This document shows positions 8,685-16,901 of a DNA stretch of 64,000 nt, piece by piece. The position numbers were made by a program, and so were the translations under genes. Source of the DNA: Streptomyces griseoluteus (GTDB taxonomy: Bacteria > Actinomycetota > Actinomycetes > Streptomycetales > Streptomycetaceae). Under the pieces are notes generated by a model, which saw only the letters and a list, made by a program, of their open reading frames with translations, was not told the origin of the DNA and did not search any database. Position 1 is the stretch's first letter. The number at the start of each line of letters is the position of its first letter. The stretch lies in assembly GCF_004784465.1 (NCBI RefSeq), contig NZ_SRRU01000009.1, positions 1 through 64,000 on the forward strand, read 5' to 3'.

Positions 8685-9278
8685 TCAGTCCTGCACGACC
8701 TTGGGCCGCCGGGCATGCACCGCCCGCCCCAGCCGGCGTCCCAGCAGCAGCCAGCCCAGCAGCGCACCCGCGGTGTTGAGGATGACGTCGTCGATGTCGA
8801 AGGCCCGCCCGGTGATCAGCGCGCCCTGGGTCAGCTCCACCATCAGCATCACCAGTGCGGTCAGGAACAGGACTTGCAGGATGCCCCGCGCGCGGGGAGC
8901 CAGCACCGGTACCAGCACGCCGAACGGCAGGCCCAGCAGCACGTTGCCGCCGATCTGCTTCAGGGCGTCGTGCACCGTCCCGTAATCGAAGTACGCCTTC
9001 AGGGAGTTGCCCGGCCGCAAGTTGCTGTGCGTCAGTGCCTCCGAGGCGGGCGACGGCTCCAGCGTGACCTTGGCCAGCGCGATGGCGAAGGCCACCATGA
9101 ACACGAACGCGATCAGCATGATCGGCAGCCGGATCGGCAGCGGCAGCGGCTTGCGCTCCGCCACCACCGGCTCCGTCACCACCGGCTCCGGCTCGGCGAC
9201 CGGCTCGGTCTTCTCCACGCGCCCCCGCCGCAAAGGGGTGCGCAGTACGGTCGGCAGGCGTAGGGCGGTACGGGCCAT
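8685..9278 (-). CDS. VanZ-like family membrane protein
   Basis: 197 residues. A charged, Pro/Glu/Val-rich N-terminal tail of about 45 residues precedes four or five hydrophobic segments. The VanZ-like core is recognisable in NVLLGLPFGVLVPVLAPRAR, in MLMVELTQGALITGRAFDID, and in the following DDVILNTAGALLGWLL. VanZ-like proteins are integral membrane proteins linked in some species to glycopeptide tolerance, but most Streptomyces copies have no assigned function. GAGG lies 8 bases before the ATG. It shares its strand with the neighbouring DUF4230 gene, 89 bases apart, and may be co-transcribed with it. Confidence 0.85.
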   Translation of the reverse strand: MARTALRLPTVLRTPLRRGRVEKTEPVAEPEPVVTEPVVAERKPLPLPIRLPIMLIAFVFMVAFAIALAKVTLEPSPASEALTHSNLRPGNSLKAYFDYGTVHDALKQIGGNVLLGLPFGVLVPVLAPRARGILQVLFLTALVMLMVELTQGALITGRAFDIDDVILNTAGALLGWLLLGRRLGRAVHARRPKVVQD

Positions 9279-9367
9279 GCGGTGGTCCTCCAGTCGTGAA
9301 CATCCCCGTGAGAAGCAGCGAGTGCCCGGTAAGCGGCCGGTGATGCCTGACCGGGCAAGACAAGACG

Positions 9368-10054
9368 TCAGGGGCCGTACGAGACGCGTACGTCCGTGAA
9401 GCCGAGGGAGCGCAGCAGGCCCTGGAGCATGCCGGTGGTGTTGGACTCGGCGCGTGCGGTCAGCTCGCTGTCCCGGGCTGCCTCGCCGATGTGCTTGACG
9501 GCCAGCTTCTGCACCGCCTGCTCGCCGTTGGGGTTGTCCGAGAACAGATCGCCCAGCCGGTCCAGCAGGCCGCGCTGCTTGGAGACGGCGTAGGAGCGGT
9601 CCGGGTCCAGCGCGGGCTTGCCGAGCTGCGCGTGCGGCAGCCTCAGCACGGCGGAGGTGCGGTCCTCGTTGACCGTCACGTCCTTGTCGCCGACCTTGCC
9701 GAGGTCCACGTAGGAGTCCACGGTGCCCGCGCCGACGTACAGGGTGCGGGTGCCGCGCAGCGCGTCGGGCAGGTACTTGGCGTTCTTCTCCAGGTCCACG
9801 ACGACCTGGAAGTTGCCCGAGGCGGCCTGGTAGCGGCTCATGTCCTGGATGGACTGCAGCAGCGCCGGGCCCGAGCGGTCGCGGGACTCGGTGCCGAACA
9901 GGTCCTTGATGCCGGGCAGCACGGCCAGTCGTATCCCGGCGAACAGCAGCACCAGCACCAGGGCGATGGCCGCCAGCACCTTGACCCAGAGCGGCGTCCG
10001 CCGGGGCCGCTCCTGGACCGGAGCCGTCCTGCCGGCCGTAGTCGTCTTGTCCAC
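9368..10054 (-). CDS. DUF4230 family single-pass membrane protein
   Basis: 228 residues. A basic N-terminus is followed by one membrane helix at about 22-45 (VKVLAAIALVLVLLFAGIRL). The extracytoplasmic domain has DUF4230 features (SRYQAASGNFQVVVDLEKN, then a beta-rich DSYVDLGKV segment and a helical C-terminus). The function of the family is unknown. I chose GTG at 10052-10054 because GGGAG lies 5 bases upstream; the open frame continues to 10231 but lacks a ribosome site and family similarity there. It is divergent from the PRPP-synthetase-like gene. Confidence 0.8.
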   Translation of the reverse strand: MDKTTTAGRTAPVQERPRRTPLWVKVLAAIALVLVLLFAGIRLAVLPGIKDLFGTESRDRSGPALLQSIQDMSRYQAASGNFQVVVDLEKNAKYLPDALRGTRTLYVGAGTVDSYVDLGKVGDKDVTVNEDRTSAVLRLPHAQLGKPALDPDRSYAVSKQRGLLDRLGDLFSDNPNGEQAVQKLAVKHIGEAARDSELTARAESNTTGMLQGLLRSLGFTDVRVSYGP

Positions 10055-10245
10055 GGTTCTCCCTTCCCCCTCCTCGGATGCCCGCCAACAAAGCGAACAG
10101 GCAATCGAGTTGACCATCCCCCACCGCTGACGTACGTACCCCTGCCGCTCCCGTACGAGACCCGCCACGCCCGGCGTCCGGGCCGGGGGAGGGGCGGCCG
10201 GTAGCATGGCCGCCCAGCCCGTACCGATCATGCGAGGAGCGGATC

Positions 10246-11199
10246 GTGCGAGACATCGCCGTCTTCAGCGGCAGCGCCCACCCCCGGCTGGCCGAGGAGG
10301 TGTGTGCGCACCTGGGCGTCACGCTCAGCCCGGCACGGGTCAGCAGGTTCGCCAACGACTGCCTGGAGGTCCAGCTGCGGGCCAACTGCCGGGAGCGGGA
10401 CGTGTTCCTGATCCAGCCTCTGGTACGGCCGGTGCAGGAGCACCTGGTGGAGCTGCTGATGATGTGCGACGCGGCCCGCGGCGCCTCGGCGGCCCGGATC
10501 ACCGTCGTCATGCCGCACTACTCCTACGCCCGCTCGGACAAGAAGGACACGCCCCGCATCTCGCTCGGCGGCCGTCTGGTGGCGGATCTGCTGGTGGCGG
10601 CGGGCGCCAGCCGGGTGCTCACCATGACCCTGCACGCGCCGCAGGTGCACGGCTTCTTCTCGGTGCCGGTCGACCATCTGCACGCACTGCGCGAGCTCGC
10701 CGCGCACTTCCGGCAGTACGACCTCTCGCGCACCACGGTCGTCTCCCCGGACCTCGGCAACGCCAAGGAGGCCGCCGCCTTCGCCCGGCGGCTGGGCGCC
10801 CGGGTCGCGGCCGGCGCCAAGCAGCGGTTCGCGGACGACCGGGTCAGCATCAGCTCGGTGATCGGCGACATCGCCGGACGGGACGTGATCGTGCTGGACG
10901 ACGAGATCGCCAAGGGCAGCACGGTGCTCGAACTTCTGGACCGTCTGAGGGAGTTGGGTCCACGCTCGATCCGGGTCGCCTGCACCCACGGTCTGTTCGC
11001 GGCGGGAGCGCTGAAGCGGCTGGGGGAGCAGCCGGACGTGCTGGAGATCGTCTGCACCAACACCGTGCCGGTCCCGGAGGACGAGCGCACCGACAAGCTC
11101 CGGGTGCTGTCCATCGCCCCGGCGCTGGCGGAGGCGATGCGGCGCATCCACGACGGGGAATCGGTGAGCGCGCTGTTCGAACAGCCGGCGGAAGCCTAG
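10246..11199 (+). CDS. ribose-phosphate pyrophosphokinase-like paralogue
   Basis: 317 residues, the usual PRPP-synthetase length, with the tandem phosphoribosyltransferase-type fold. Recognisable motifs are the nucleotide loop YSYARSDKKD and the regulatory flexible loop region TLHAPQVHGFFSVPVDHL. The PRPP loop is DDEIAKGST, where housekeeping enzymes usually have DDxxDTGGT-type loops, so the second acidic residue and the GG step are altered. It may be a divergent enzyme or a regulatory homologue rather than the housekeeping Prs. A GTG start follows GAGGAG by 7 bases. It is convergent with the STAS gene, with 10 bases between stops. Confidence 0.85.
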   Translation: MRDIAVFSGSAHPRLAEEVCAHLGVTLSPARVSRFANDCLEVQLRANCRERDVFLIQPLVRPVQEHLVELLMMCDAARGASAARITVVMPHYSYARSDKKDTPRISLGGRLVADLLVAAGASRVLTMTLHAPQVHGFFSVPVDHLHALRELAAHFRQYDLSRTTVVSPDLGNAKEAAAFARRLGARVAAGAKQRFADDRVSISSVIGDIAGRDVIVLDDEIAKGSTVLELLDRLRELGPRSIRVACTHGLFAAGALKRLGEQPDVLEIVCTNTVPVPEDERTDKLRVLSIAPALAEAMRRIHDGESVSALFEQPAEA

Positions 11200-11209
11200 G
11201 GGGTGTCTC

Positions 11210-11677
11210 CTAGGGGTTGTCCGGGACCCGCAGCGCGGACTCCACCGTGGGGTGCGGGGGCAGGACGCGGCTCAGGCCCGTGACCCGGAGGACGCGCAGG
11301 GTCAGTGGGTGCACGCAGACCAGATGGAGACGGCCGCCGCGCTCCAGGACGCGGCGCCGGGCCCGGCTGACCAGGCGCAGGCCCGAGCAGTCGAAGAACT
11401 CCACGGGGCGCAGATCCAGCACCACTTGGACGCGCTCGCGGCCGGTGAGCCGGTCCAGCAGGGGTGAGATCTCCGCCGCCGAGGCGATGTCGATCTCACC
11501 CCGTAACTCCAGCACGGTGTGCCCGTGCTCCTCGCGCACCCGCAGATGCCGGCTGAGCGGGGCGGGTTCCTCCCGCACGACGGCACCACCTCCCACCCGT
11601 CCCACCCGCGCCCGCGACGGACCGCGCCGCGTGGCGACCAGCTCCACAGGAGGAATTTGAGCATGTTCGCTTGACAT
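11210..11677 (-). CDS. STAS-domain anti-sigma factor antagonist
   Basis: 155 residues from the ATG at 11675-11677. The core (HTVLELRGEIDIASAAEI, VVLDLRPVEFFDCSGLRLV) is a SpoIIAA/RsbV-type STAS domain; the Ser of DCSG is the phosphorylation site used by anti-sigma kinases in this family. An internal GTG at 11576-11578, with GGGAGG about 10 bases upstream, would give a 122-residue protein closer to typical size, so the first ~33 residues may not be translated. It would work with a HATPase-type anti-sigma kinase, but none is adjacent. The two SpoIIE genes elsewhere in this window could act as its phosphatase (inference). Confidence 0.85.
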   Translation of the reverse strand: MSSEHAQIPPVELVATRRGPSRARVGRVGGGAVVREEPAPLSRHLRVREEHGHTVLELRGEIDIASAAEISPLLDRLTGRERVQVVLDLRPVEFFDCSGLRLVSRARRRVLERGGRLHLVCVHPLTLRVLRVTGLSRVLPPHPTVESALRVPDNP

Positions 11678-11761
11678 ATGTCTTCGGGTTTGACGGAGCC
11701 GGTTCGAATTTGTGTGTTTGTGATCGGCTCGTTGCCCTGACTCTCTTGGCGGCCGGGTGGT

Positions 11762-12079
11762 TCAGCGCTTGCCCGGAGCCGCGTTCGGGTGCGGCCAGGT
11801 ACCCGTGGAGCGGGCGACCGCCTTGGCGCGCGTACGGTCCACCACGCTGCGCGCCACCGCAAAGATCGCGCCCTGCACCGCGGCCGCCAGCAGGATCTCG
11901 CCCCAGCCGCGGTCCGGGTCCAGCGGGTCGGGTGCCTCCTCCTCGTGCCGGATCACCATCCACGCCTTCCGGAAGGCCAGCCCGGCCAGCGCGCCGCCGG
12001 CCCAGCTCAGCGCGAAGCCCACCGGTTTGTGCAGGAGGGGCGCCTTGATCTTGCTCATGTTCTTGCTCTTCCTCGCCAT
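11762..12079 (-). CDS. DUF4235 family membrane protein
   Basis: 105 residues. Two hydrophobic stretches (about 18-36, VGFALSWAGGALAGLAFRKA; about 60-80, EILLAAAVQGAIFAVARSVV) are separated by an acidic loop rich in Asp and Pro. That pattern matches DUF4235, a small actinobacterial membrane family of unknown function. The C-terminus is basic. AAGGAG stands 7 bases before the ATG, a strong ribosome site. It is divergent from the cation-diffusion gene. Confidence 0.82.
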   Translation of the reverse strand: MARKSKNMSKIKAPLLHKPVGFALSWAGGALAGLAFRKAWMVIRHEEEAPDPLDPDRGWGEILLAAAVQGAIFAVARSVVDRTRAKAVARSTGTWPHPNAAPGKR

Positions 12080-12181
12080 GTGACACTCCTTCCTCACCGG
12101 GCCCGCGTCCTCCCCGGACAGCCCCCGACCTCCCCCGTCCGGGCCCGTGTGATCCTCCCCGCCGGGGGCAGTCGCCGACAG

Positions 12182-13216
12182 GTGAGCGCTACTTCGGAAA
12201 AGCAGCCGGACACGACGACCGGCCACAGCGACGGCCAGGAGGCCACCAAGTCCGACGGACACACCCGCGTCACCGTCCTCGTGGCACTCGCCGCGAACCT
12301 GGTGATCGCGGTGGCCAAGGCCGTCGGGGGGATCTTCGCGGGCTCGCCCGCCCTGCTGTCGGAGGCCGCGCACTCCGTGGCCGACAGCCTGAACGAGGTG
12401 TTCCTGCTGGCCGCCCTGAGCCGCAGCCGGCGGCCGCCGGACGCCCGCCATCCCTTCGGCTACGGCAAGGAACGGTTCTTCTGGTCCCTGCTCGCGGCGG
12501 TCGGCATCTTCGTGATGGGCGGCTGCTTCTCCTTCTTCCAGGGCTTCGAGGCGATCAGGAGCGGAGCCGAGGAGAAGCTCAGCGGCTACATAGCGGGCCT
12601 CGTCGTGCTCGGCGTCGCCTTCGTCGCCGAGGGGGTGTCCCTGATCCGGGCGGTACGCCAGGCGCACCGGCAGGGCGAGGGCGTCGGTGACGTCCAGGAC
12701 CCCGCGCTGCGCACCGTGCTCGCCGAGGACGGCACCGCGGTGCTCGGGGTGACCTTCGCCGCCATCGGCATGGTGCTGCACATGCTCACCGGTCAGGCCG
12801 TCTGGGAGGGCTGCGCGTCGATCCTGATCGGCGGCCTGCTGGTCTACGTCGCCTACCGGCTCGGCCGCGACGCCCGCGACCAGCTCATCGGCGAGGCAGC
12901 CGACCCCGAGCTGACCGGGCGGATACGGGAACTGCTGCGCGCCCAGCCGGAGATCGACAGCGTGGAGGCGCTGTTCACCATGAAGACCGGCATCGACTCC
13001 GCCCTCGTGGCCGCGCGCATCGACCTGGTGCCGGGAATGGACAGCGAGGAGGTCGAGGAGGTCGCCGTCCGGATCAAGCGGTCCGTCGCCGAGATGTTCC
13101 CGGAGGCCGGGCAGATCTTCCTCGACGTCACCGACCGCGACCACACGGGCCACGACCACACCGACCGCGCCGCACATGAAAGCCCCGCCGCGACGGGGGA
13201 GCGCGGCGGGGCCTGA
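12182..13216 (+). CDS. cation diffusion facilitator (CDF) family transporter
   Basis: 344 residues. After a polar N-terminus, about five or six membrane segments run from residue 38 to about 225. Transmembrane metal-site motifs are SEAAHSVADSLNE (HxxxD) and, further on, the loop ARHPFGYGKERFF that is typical of CDF proteins. A cytoplasmic C-terminal domain follows, ending in a His/Asp-rich tail (DRDHTGHDHTD). The family exports Zn, Co, Fe or Mn by proton antiport. Start GTG 12182 has only a weak ribosome site. The last codons form part of a GC-rich hairpin. Confidence 0.9.
   Translation: MSATSEKQPDTTTGHSDGQEATKSDGHTRVTVLVALAANLVIAVAKAVGGIFAGSPALLSEAAHSVADSLNEVFLLAALSRSRRPPDARHPFGYGKERFFWSLLAAVGIFVMGGCFSFFQGFEAIRSGAEEKLSGYIAGLVVLGVAFVAEGVSLIRAVRQAHRQGEGVGDVQDPALRTVLAEDGTAVLGVTFAAIGMVLHMLTGQAVWEGCASILIGGLLVYVAYRLGRDARDQLIGEAADPELTGRIRELLRAQPEIDSVEALFTMKTGIDSALVAARIDLVPGMDSEEVEEVAVRIKRSVAEMFPEAGQIFLDVTDRDHTGHDHTDRAAHESPAATGERGGA
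13182..13212 (+). terminator. hairpin overlapping the CDF stop region
   Basis: An 11-bp stem (GCCCCGCCGCG with CGCGGCGGGGC) has a 9-base loop (13193-13201). It lies inside the final codons of the CDF gene, so coding sequence doubles as terminator. Confidence 0.6.
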
Positions 13217-13230
13217 CCTACGCGTGCCCT

Positions 13231-13284
13231 CCGGGGGACGGTTCACACCCGCCGTACGCGGAAGGTGCGTGAACCGTCCCCCGG
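13231..13284. terminator. 16-bp perfect inverted repeat between convergent genes
   Basis: CCGGGGGACGGTTCAC at 13231-13246 pairs perfectly with GTGAACCGTCCCCCGG at 13269-13284 across a 22-base loop. It lies between the convergent CDF and nitroreductase genes, where it can serve as a bidirectional terminator. Confidence 0.7.
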
Positions 13285-13291
13285 CGGCCGT

Positions 13292-13741
13292 TCAGCTCGC
13301 GTCGGCCGGCTCCAGCACGAAGACCGGGATCTCCCGGTCGGTCTTCTCCTGGTACTCGGCATAGGGCGGGAAGGCCGCGACGGCCCGCTCCCACCACTGC
13401 GCCTTCTCGTCGCCCTTCACCTCGCGGGCGCGCATCTCCCGCTTCTGAGGGCCGTCCTGGAGTTCGACCGCCGGGTCGGCCTTGACGTTGAAGTACCAGA
13501 CCGGGTGCTTCGGGGCGCCGCCCACGGAGGCGACCACCGCGTACTTCCCGTCGTGCTCCACCCGCATCAGCGGCGTCTTGCGGAGCTTGCCGCTGCGGTT
13601 GCCGCGCGTGGTCAGGATGATCACCGGCAGCCCGGTGTCGAGCAGCGTGTTCCCCTCCCTCCCGCCGGAGCTCTCGTACAGCTCGACCTGATCGCGTACC
13701 CATTGCTCCGGGCTCGGCTCGTACTCGCCCTCGAGAGACAT
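13292..13741 (-). CDS. deazaflavin (F420)-dependent nitroreductase family protein
   Basis: 149 residues, the usual length of Ddn/DUF385 proteins. Family signatures are PVIILTTRGNRSGKLRKTPL and then MRVEHDGKYAVVASVGGAP, followed by HPVWYFNVKADP. These are the split-beta-barrel and F420-phosphate-binding parts of the family. Members reduce enones, nitro compounds or menaquinone-like substrates with F420H2. GGGGAG lies 5 bases before the ATG. It is divergent from the P450-ferredoxin operon and convergent with the CDF gene. Confidence 0.92.
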   Translation of the reverse strand: MSLEGEYEPSPEQWVRDQVELYESSGGREGNTLLDTGLPVIILTTRGNRSGKLRKTPLMRVEHDGKYAVVASVGGAPKHPVWYFNVKADPAVELQDGPQKREMRAREVKGDEKAQWWERAVAAFPPYAEYQEKTDREIPVFVLEPADAS

Positions 13742-14101
13742 GGCTTCTCCCCTTCGTCGTGTTCCGTTCTGCCGACGGCTTCGCGCCTGCGGTCCACCGC
13801 AACACCGGGGGCCGCCGGAATCATCCGTACCGCGCATCCTCTGGGCCACGCGGGTGAATAGCCGGATCTCTCGGCCGGTCTTTGGCCGCGGGTGGCCGAA
13901 AAGGGGCGTACGTGACGACACTGGGAGGACCGATGTGCGTCGGACGACCGGATTCCGCTGCCCGGACACCTCCGGCGGCCGCGCTTCTTCGGCCAGATCC
14001 GACGGGTCGCTGATCTGGCCGAACTTGCCGTCGCCCCATGGGTGCCCCGGGCATCTAATGAAGATCGGTTCGAGGTACTTCTTCGTCTGCGAGGTCCATC
14101 C
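13742..14101. other. 360-base intergenic region between nitroreductase and P450
   Basis: No gene is seen. It must hold the divergent promoters of the nitroreductase and the CYP105-like operon, and contains the 12-bp inverted repeat described separately. Much of it is less GC-biased than the flanking coding DNA (for example around 13840-13925). Confidence 0.5.
13988..14023. promoter_or_regulatory. 12-bp perfect inverted repeat upstream of P450
   Basis: TTCGGCCAGATC at 13988-13999 and GATCTGGCCGAA at 14012-14023 are perfect reverse complements with a 12-base spacer. The repeat lies about 80 bases upstream of the P450 ATG, in the region where an operator would be expected. No regulator gene is adjacent. 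Confidence 0.45.
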
Positions 14102-15331
14102 ATGACGGAACTGACGGACACCACCGGCCCGGCGAAGGCGGCCGATCCCGTCGCCTTCCCGCAGGACCGCACCTGTCCCTACCACCCGCCCACCGGGTAC
14201 GGCCCGCTGCGCGAGGGCCGGCCCGTGTCCCGCGTCACCCTGTACGACGGCCGCGAGGTCTGGGCCGTCAGCGGGCACTCCGCGGCCCGCGCGCTGCTCG
14301 CCGACCCCCGGCTCTCCAGCGACCGGCGCCGCCCCGAGTTCCCCATCCCCACCGCCCGGTTCGCGGGCGTACGGGACCGCCGGGTCGCCCTGCTGGGCCT
14401 GGACGACCCGGAGCACCAGATCCAGCGGCGGATGATGATCCCGTCGTTCACGGTCAAACGTGCCGCAGCCCTCCGGCCCGCCATCCAGAAAATCGTCGAC
14501 GACCTCCTGGACGCGATGATCGAGCAAGGGCCCGGCGCCGAGCTGGTGTCGGCCTTCGCCCTGCCCGTGCCGTCCATGGTCATCTGCGACCTGCTCGGGG
14601 TGCCGTACGCCGACCACGAGTTCTTCGAGGAGCAGTCCCGCAAGCTGCTGCGCGGACCGACGGCCGACGACAGCCAGAACGCCCGCAAGGAGCTGGAGAC
14701 CTACCTCGGCGGCCTCATCGACGCCAAGGCCGGCCACCCCGAGCCCGGTGAGGGGGTACTGGACGACCTGGTCCACAAGCAGCTCAGCGAGGGCGCGCTG
14801 GACCGGGCCGAGGTCGTCTCGCTCGCCGTCATCCTGCTGGTCGCCGGGCACGAGACCACCGCCAACATGATCTCGCTGGGCACCTACACCCTGCTCCAGC
14901 ACCCCGACCGGCTGGCCGAGCTGCGCGCCGACCCCGCGCTGCTGCCCACGGCCGTCGAGGAGCTGATGCGGATGCTGTCCATCGCCGACGGCCTGCTCCG
15001 GGTGGCCGTGGACGACATCGAGATCGAGGGGGTCACCATCCGGGCCGGGGAGGGCGTGATGTTCTCCACCTCGGTGATCAACCGCGACGACTCCGTGTAC
15101 CCCGACCCCGACGCCCTCGACTTCGGCCGCTCCGCCCGCCATCACGTCGCCTTCGGGTTCGGCATCCACCAGTGCCTCGGCCAGAACCTGGCGCGCGCGG
15201 AACTGGAGATCGCCCTCGGGAGCCTCTTCGCCCGGCTGCCCGGCCTGCGACTCGCGGTCCCGGCCGAAGAGATCCCCTTCAAGCCGGGCGACACGATCCA
15301 GGGGATGCTGGAACTCCCCGTGACCTGGTAA
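14102..15331 (+). CDS. cytochrome P450, CYP105-like
   Basis: 409 residues. The I-helix motif is LLVAGHETTANM, the ExxR region falls in VEELMRMLS-type sequence, and the heme loop is FGFGIHQCLGQNLARAELEI with the Cys thiolate ligand. These and the N-terminal FPQDRTCPYHPPTGY are characteristic of Streptomyces CYP105 enzymes, which oxidise macrolides and xenobiotics. A ferredoxin gene follows 12 bases later and supplies its electrons. GAGG lies 8 bases before the ATG. The natural substrate is unknown because no biosynthetic cluster surrounds it. Confidence 0.93.
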   Translation: MTELTDTTGPAKAADPVAFPQDRTCPYHPPTGYGPLREGRPVSRVTLYDGREVWAVSGHSAARALLADPRLSSDRRRPEFPIPTARFAGVRDRRVALLGLDDPEHQIQRRMMIPSFTVKRAAALRPAIQKIVDDLLDAMIEQGPGAELVSAFALPVPSMVICDLLGVPYADHEFFEEQSRKLLRGPTADDSQNARKELETYLGGLIDAKAGHPEPGEGVLDDLVHKQLSEGALDRAEVVSLAVILLVAGHETTANMISLGTYTLLQHPDRLAELRADPALLPTAVEELMRMLSIADGLLRVAVDDIEIEGVTIRAGEGVMFSTSVINRDDSVYPDPDALDFGRSARHHVAFGFGIHQCLGQNLARAELEIALGSLFARLPGLRLAVPAEEIPFKPGDTIQGMLELPVTW

Positions 15332-15343
15332 GAGGCTTCTCCC

Positions 15344-15544
15344 ATGCACACCGACATCGAGATCGACAAGGACCTCTGCATCGGCGCGGGCCAGTGCACC
15401 CTGGCTGCCCCGAGCGTCTTCACCCAGGACGACGACGGCTACAGCATGCTGCTGCCCGGCGCCGAGGACGGGGCGGGCAGCCCCATGCTCCGGGAGGCGG
15501 CCCGTGCCTGCCCGGTGGGGGCGATCACCGTCACCGAGAGCTGA
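15344..15544 (+). CDS. [3Fe-4S] ferredoxin, P450 partner
   Basis: 66 residues. Cys positions are CIGAGQC and, near the C-terminus, ACPVGAI. The three-cysteine pattern (C-x5-C ... C-P, with Ala-Gly-Gln where a fourth Cys would be in 4Fe proteins) marks a 3Fe-4S ferredoxin of the SuaB/SubB kind that donates electrons to CYP105 enzymes. It lies 12 bases behind the P450 in one operon. Transcription probably ends at the hairpin that overlaps the next gene. Confidence 0.93.
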   Translation: MHTDIEIDKDLCIGAGQCTLAAPSVFTQDDDGYSMLLPGAEDGAGSPMLREAARACPVGAITVTES

Positions 15545-15565
15545 CCGCCGCTCAGTTGGACTTAT

Positions 15566-15601
15566 AGGGTTTCCCGGTGACCGAACTCGCCGGGAAACCC
15601 T
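15566..15601 (+). terminator. 12-bp hairpin plus T-run that overlaps the next start codon
   Basis: AGGGTTTCCCGG (15566-15577) pairs perfectly with CCGGGAAACCCT (15590-15601), with a 12-base loop, and is followed by TTCTCT. It reads as an intrinsic terminator for the P450-ferredoxin operon, yet the GTG start of the flavoprotein gene (15577-15579) lies at the base of the loop. Confidence 0.65.
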
Positions 15602-16086
15602 TTCTCTACGTCGTCGTCTGCGCGGCCGGGGTCGCCTCCGGCGTCGGCACGCTGATCGCCGAGGCCCAGGAGCGGGGCTGGGAGGTGGGCGTGATCGCCA
15701 CCCCGGCGGCGATGAACGGCTACTTCGACGCGCCCGGCACCGAGTCCCGCACCGGGCGTCCCGTGCGCTCCGCCTGGCGCTCCCCGGCCGACCCCCGCCC
15801 CTTCCCGCCGCCGGACGCGGTCGTGGTGGCCCCGGCGACCTTCAACACCGTCAACAAGTGGGCCGCGGGCATCGCGGACACCCTGGCCGTCGGCACCCTG
15901 TGCGAGGCGCTGGGGCTCGGCGTGCCGATCGCGGTCCTGCCCAGCGTGGGCGAGGCGCTGGCCGCCCACCCCGCCTACCAGGAGAGCCTGACCCGGCTGC
16001 GCGGGCTCGGCGTCCGCTTCGGCGAGGGACGGGTGCCGGAGGGGTTCGCGTGGACACGCGCGCTGGAGCTGCTGGACCGGCCCTGA
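15577..16086 (+). CDS. flavoprotein (phosphopantothenoylcysteine decarboxylase-like fold)
   Basis: 169 residues. The HFCD flavoprotein fold is indicated by LYVVVCAAGVASGVGTLIAE at the N-terminus, VVVAPATFNTVNKWAAGIAD in the middle (PANxx-like loop) and VPIAVLPSVGEALAAHP. Homologues bind FMN; the decarboxylase activity of CoaC or lantibiotic EpiD is not established for this short group. There is no ribosome site before GTG 15577. A TATAGG hexamer ending 8 bases upstream makes a leaderless transcript possible. The start codon lies inside the preceding terminator-like hairpin. Confidence 0.8.
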   Translation: MTELAGKPFLYVVVCAAGVASGVGTLIAEAQERGWEVGVIATPAAMNGYFDAPGTESRTGRPVRSAWRSPADPRPFPPPDAVVVAPATFNTVNKWAAGIADTLAVGTLCEALGLGVPIAVLPSVGEALAAHPAYQESLTRLRGLGVRFGEGRVPEGFAWTRALELLDRP

Positions 16087-16091
16087 GGGCA

Positions 16092-16901
16092 TCAGCCCGT
16101 CCGGCGTACGTACCCCGCCTCGCCCGGTGTGGAGACGTCCAGGTCGCGGCGGACGATGCTGAGCCGCGAGCCCCAGCCGGCCAGGGCCTTGCGCAGGCCG
16201 CTGTCGGTGTACTCGACGTCCAGCACCCGGTCGTCAAAGGCGCGGGCGTAGGTCTCGCACTCGTCGTACTGGCCGCACTCCTCGGCCACCGCGAAGTCGA
16301 GACCGGCGCTTTTGCGGTGGCCGGCCAGCTCCGGAGTGTTCTTCTGGCCGACGGCCAGGTGGCGGGCGTGCGCGTGTCGGGTGAGCAGGCGCATGAAAGC
16401 GGTCGCGTCGGCGGCGGTGAGCAGGCGGTGGGAGCGGGTGTAGCTGTCGTAGTTGTCGGGCTCGATCGCGTCGTAGCCCTTCTCGGCGCAGCCGTCGGTC
16501 CAGCGGTTCACCCGGTCGGCGATGCGTTTCCGCTTGGCCGGAGTGCCGATGTCGAGCAGGGGCTCGTCCCAGTCCTCGTCGATGACGACCTCGCCCGCGC
16601 GGTCACGCAGCAGCAGGTCGGCCGGCCAGTCGGCGCGCTCCTGCGGCTGGGCCTGGAAGGCATTGACGTAGCAGACGTTGTACAGCCCCTTGGCGGGGGA
16701 GTCGGCGCGGTCCCGGGTGACGACACGCACGCCTGCGGGCGGGGGGTAGGCACCGCCGATCTGGTAGTCGAACCCGGCGTGCCCGGGCGGTAGTCGGGGG
16801 CCCGCGGGTGCGGGGCTCCCGGTGGCGCACCCGGTGAGGAGCAGCACGAGTGCGAGGAGGACGGCTCGGCTCCCGTCGCGCGGGCTCGTCTCGGTCGGCA
16901 C
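16092..16901 (-). CDS. GH114-type lipoprotein (endo-alpha-1,4-polygalactosaminidase family)
   Basis: About 269 residues from GTG 16901. An N-terminal signal peptide ends in the lipobox LLTGC (Cys near 25), so the protein is probably membrane-anchored outside the cell. The mature part carries family features: FDYQIGG near the start, VCYVNAFQAQ, DEDWDEPLLDIGTP and the barrel motif GYDAIEPDNYDSY with acidic residues expected at the active site. The family cleaves alpha-1,4-linked galactosamine polymers found in fungal walls and bacterial exopolysaccharides. The start is uncertain: the frame continues to 16937 with a TTG and neither has a strong ribosome site. Confidence 0.82.
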   Translation of the reverse strand: MPTETSPRDGSRAVLLALVLLLTGCATGSPAPAGPRLPPGHAGFDYQIGGAYPPPAGVRVVTRDRADSPAKGLYNVCYVNAFQAQPQERADWPADLLLRDRAGEVVIDEDWDEPLLDIGTPAKRKRIADRVNRWTDGCAEKGYDAIEPDNYDSYTRSHRLLTAADATAFMRLLTRHAHARHLAVGQKNTPELAGHRKSAGLDFAVAEECGQYDECETYARAFDDRVLDVEYTDSGLRKALAGWGSRLSIVRRDLDVSTPGEAGYVRRTG

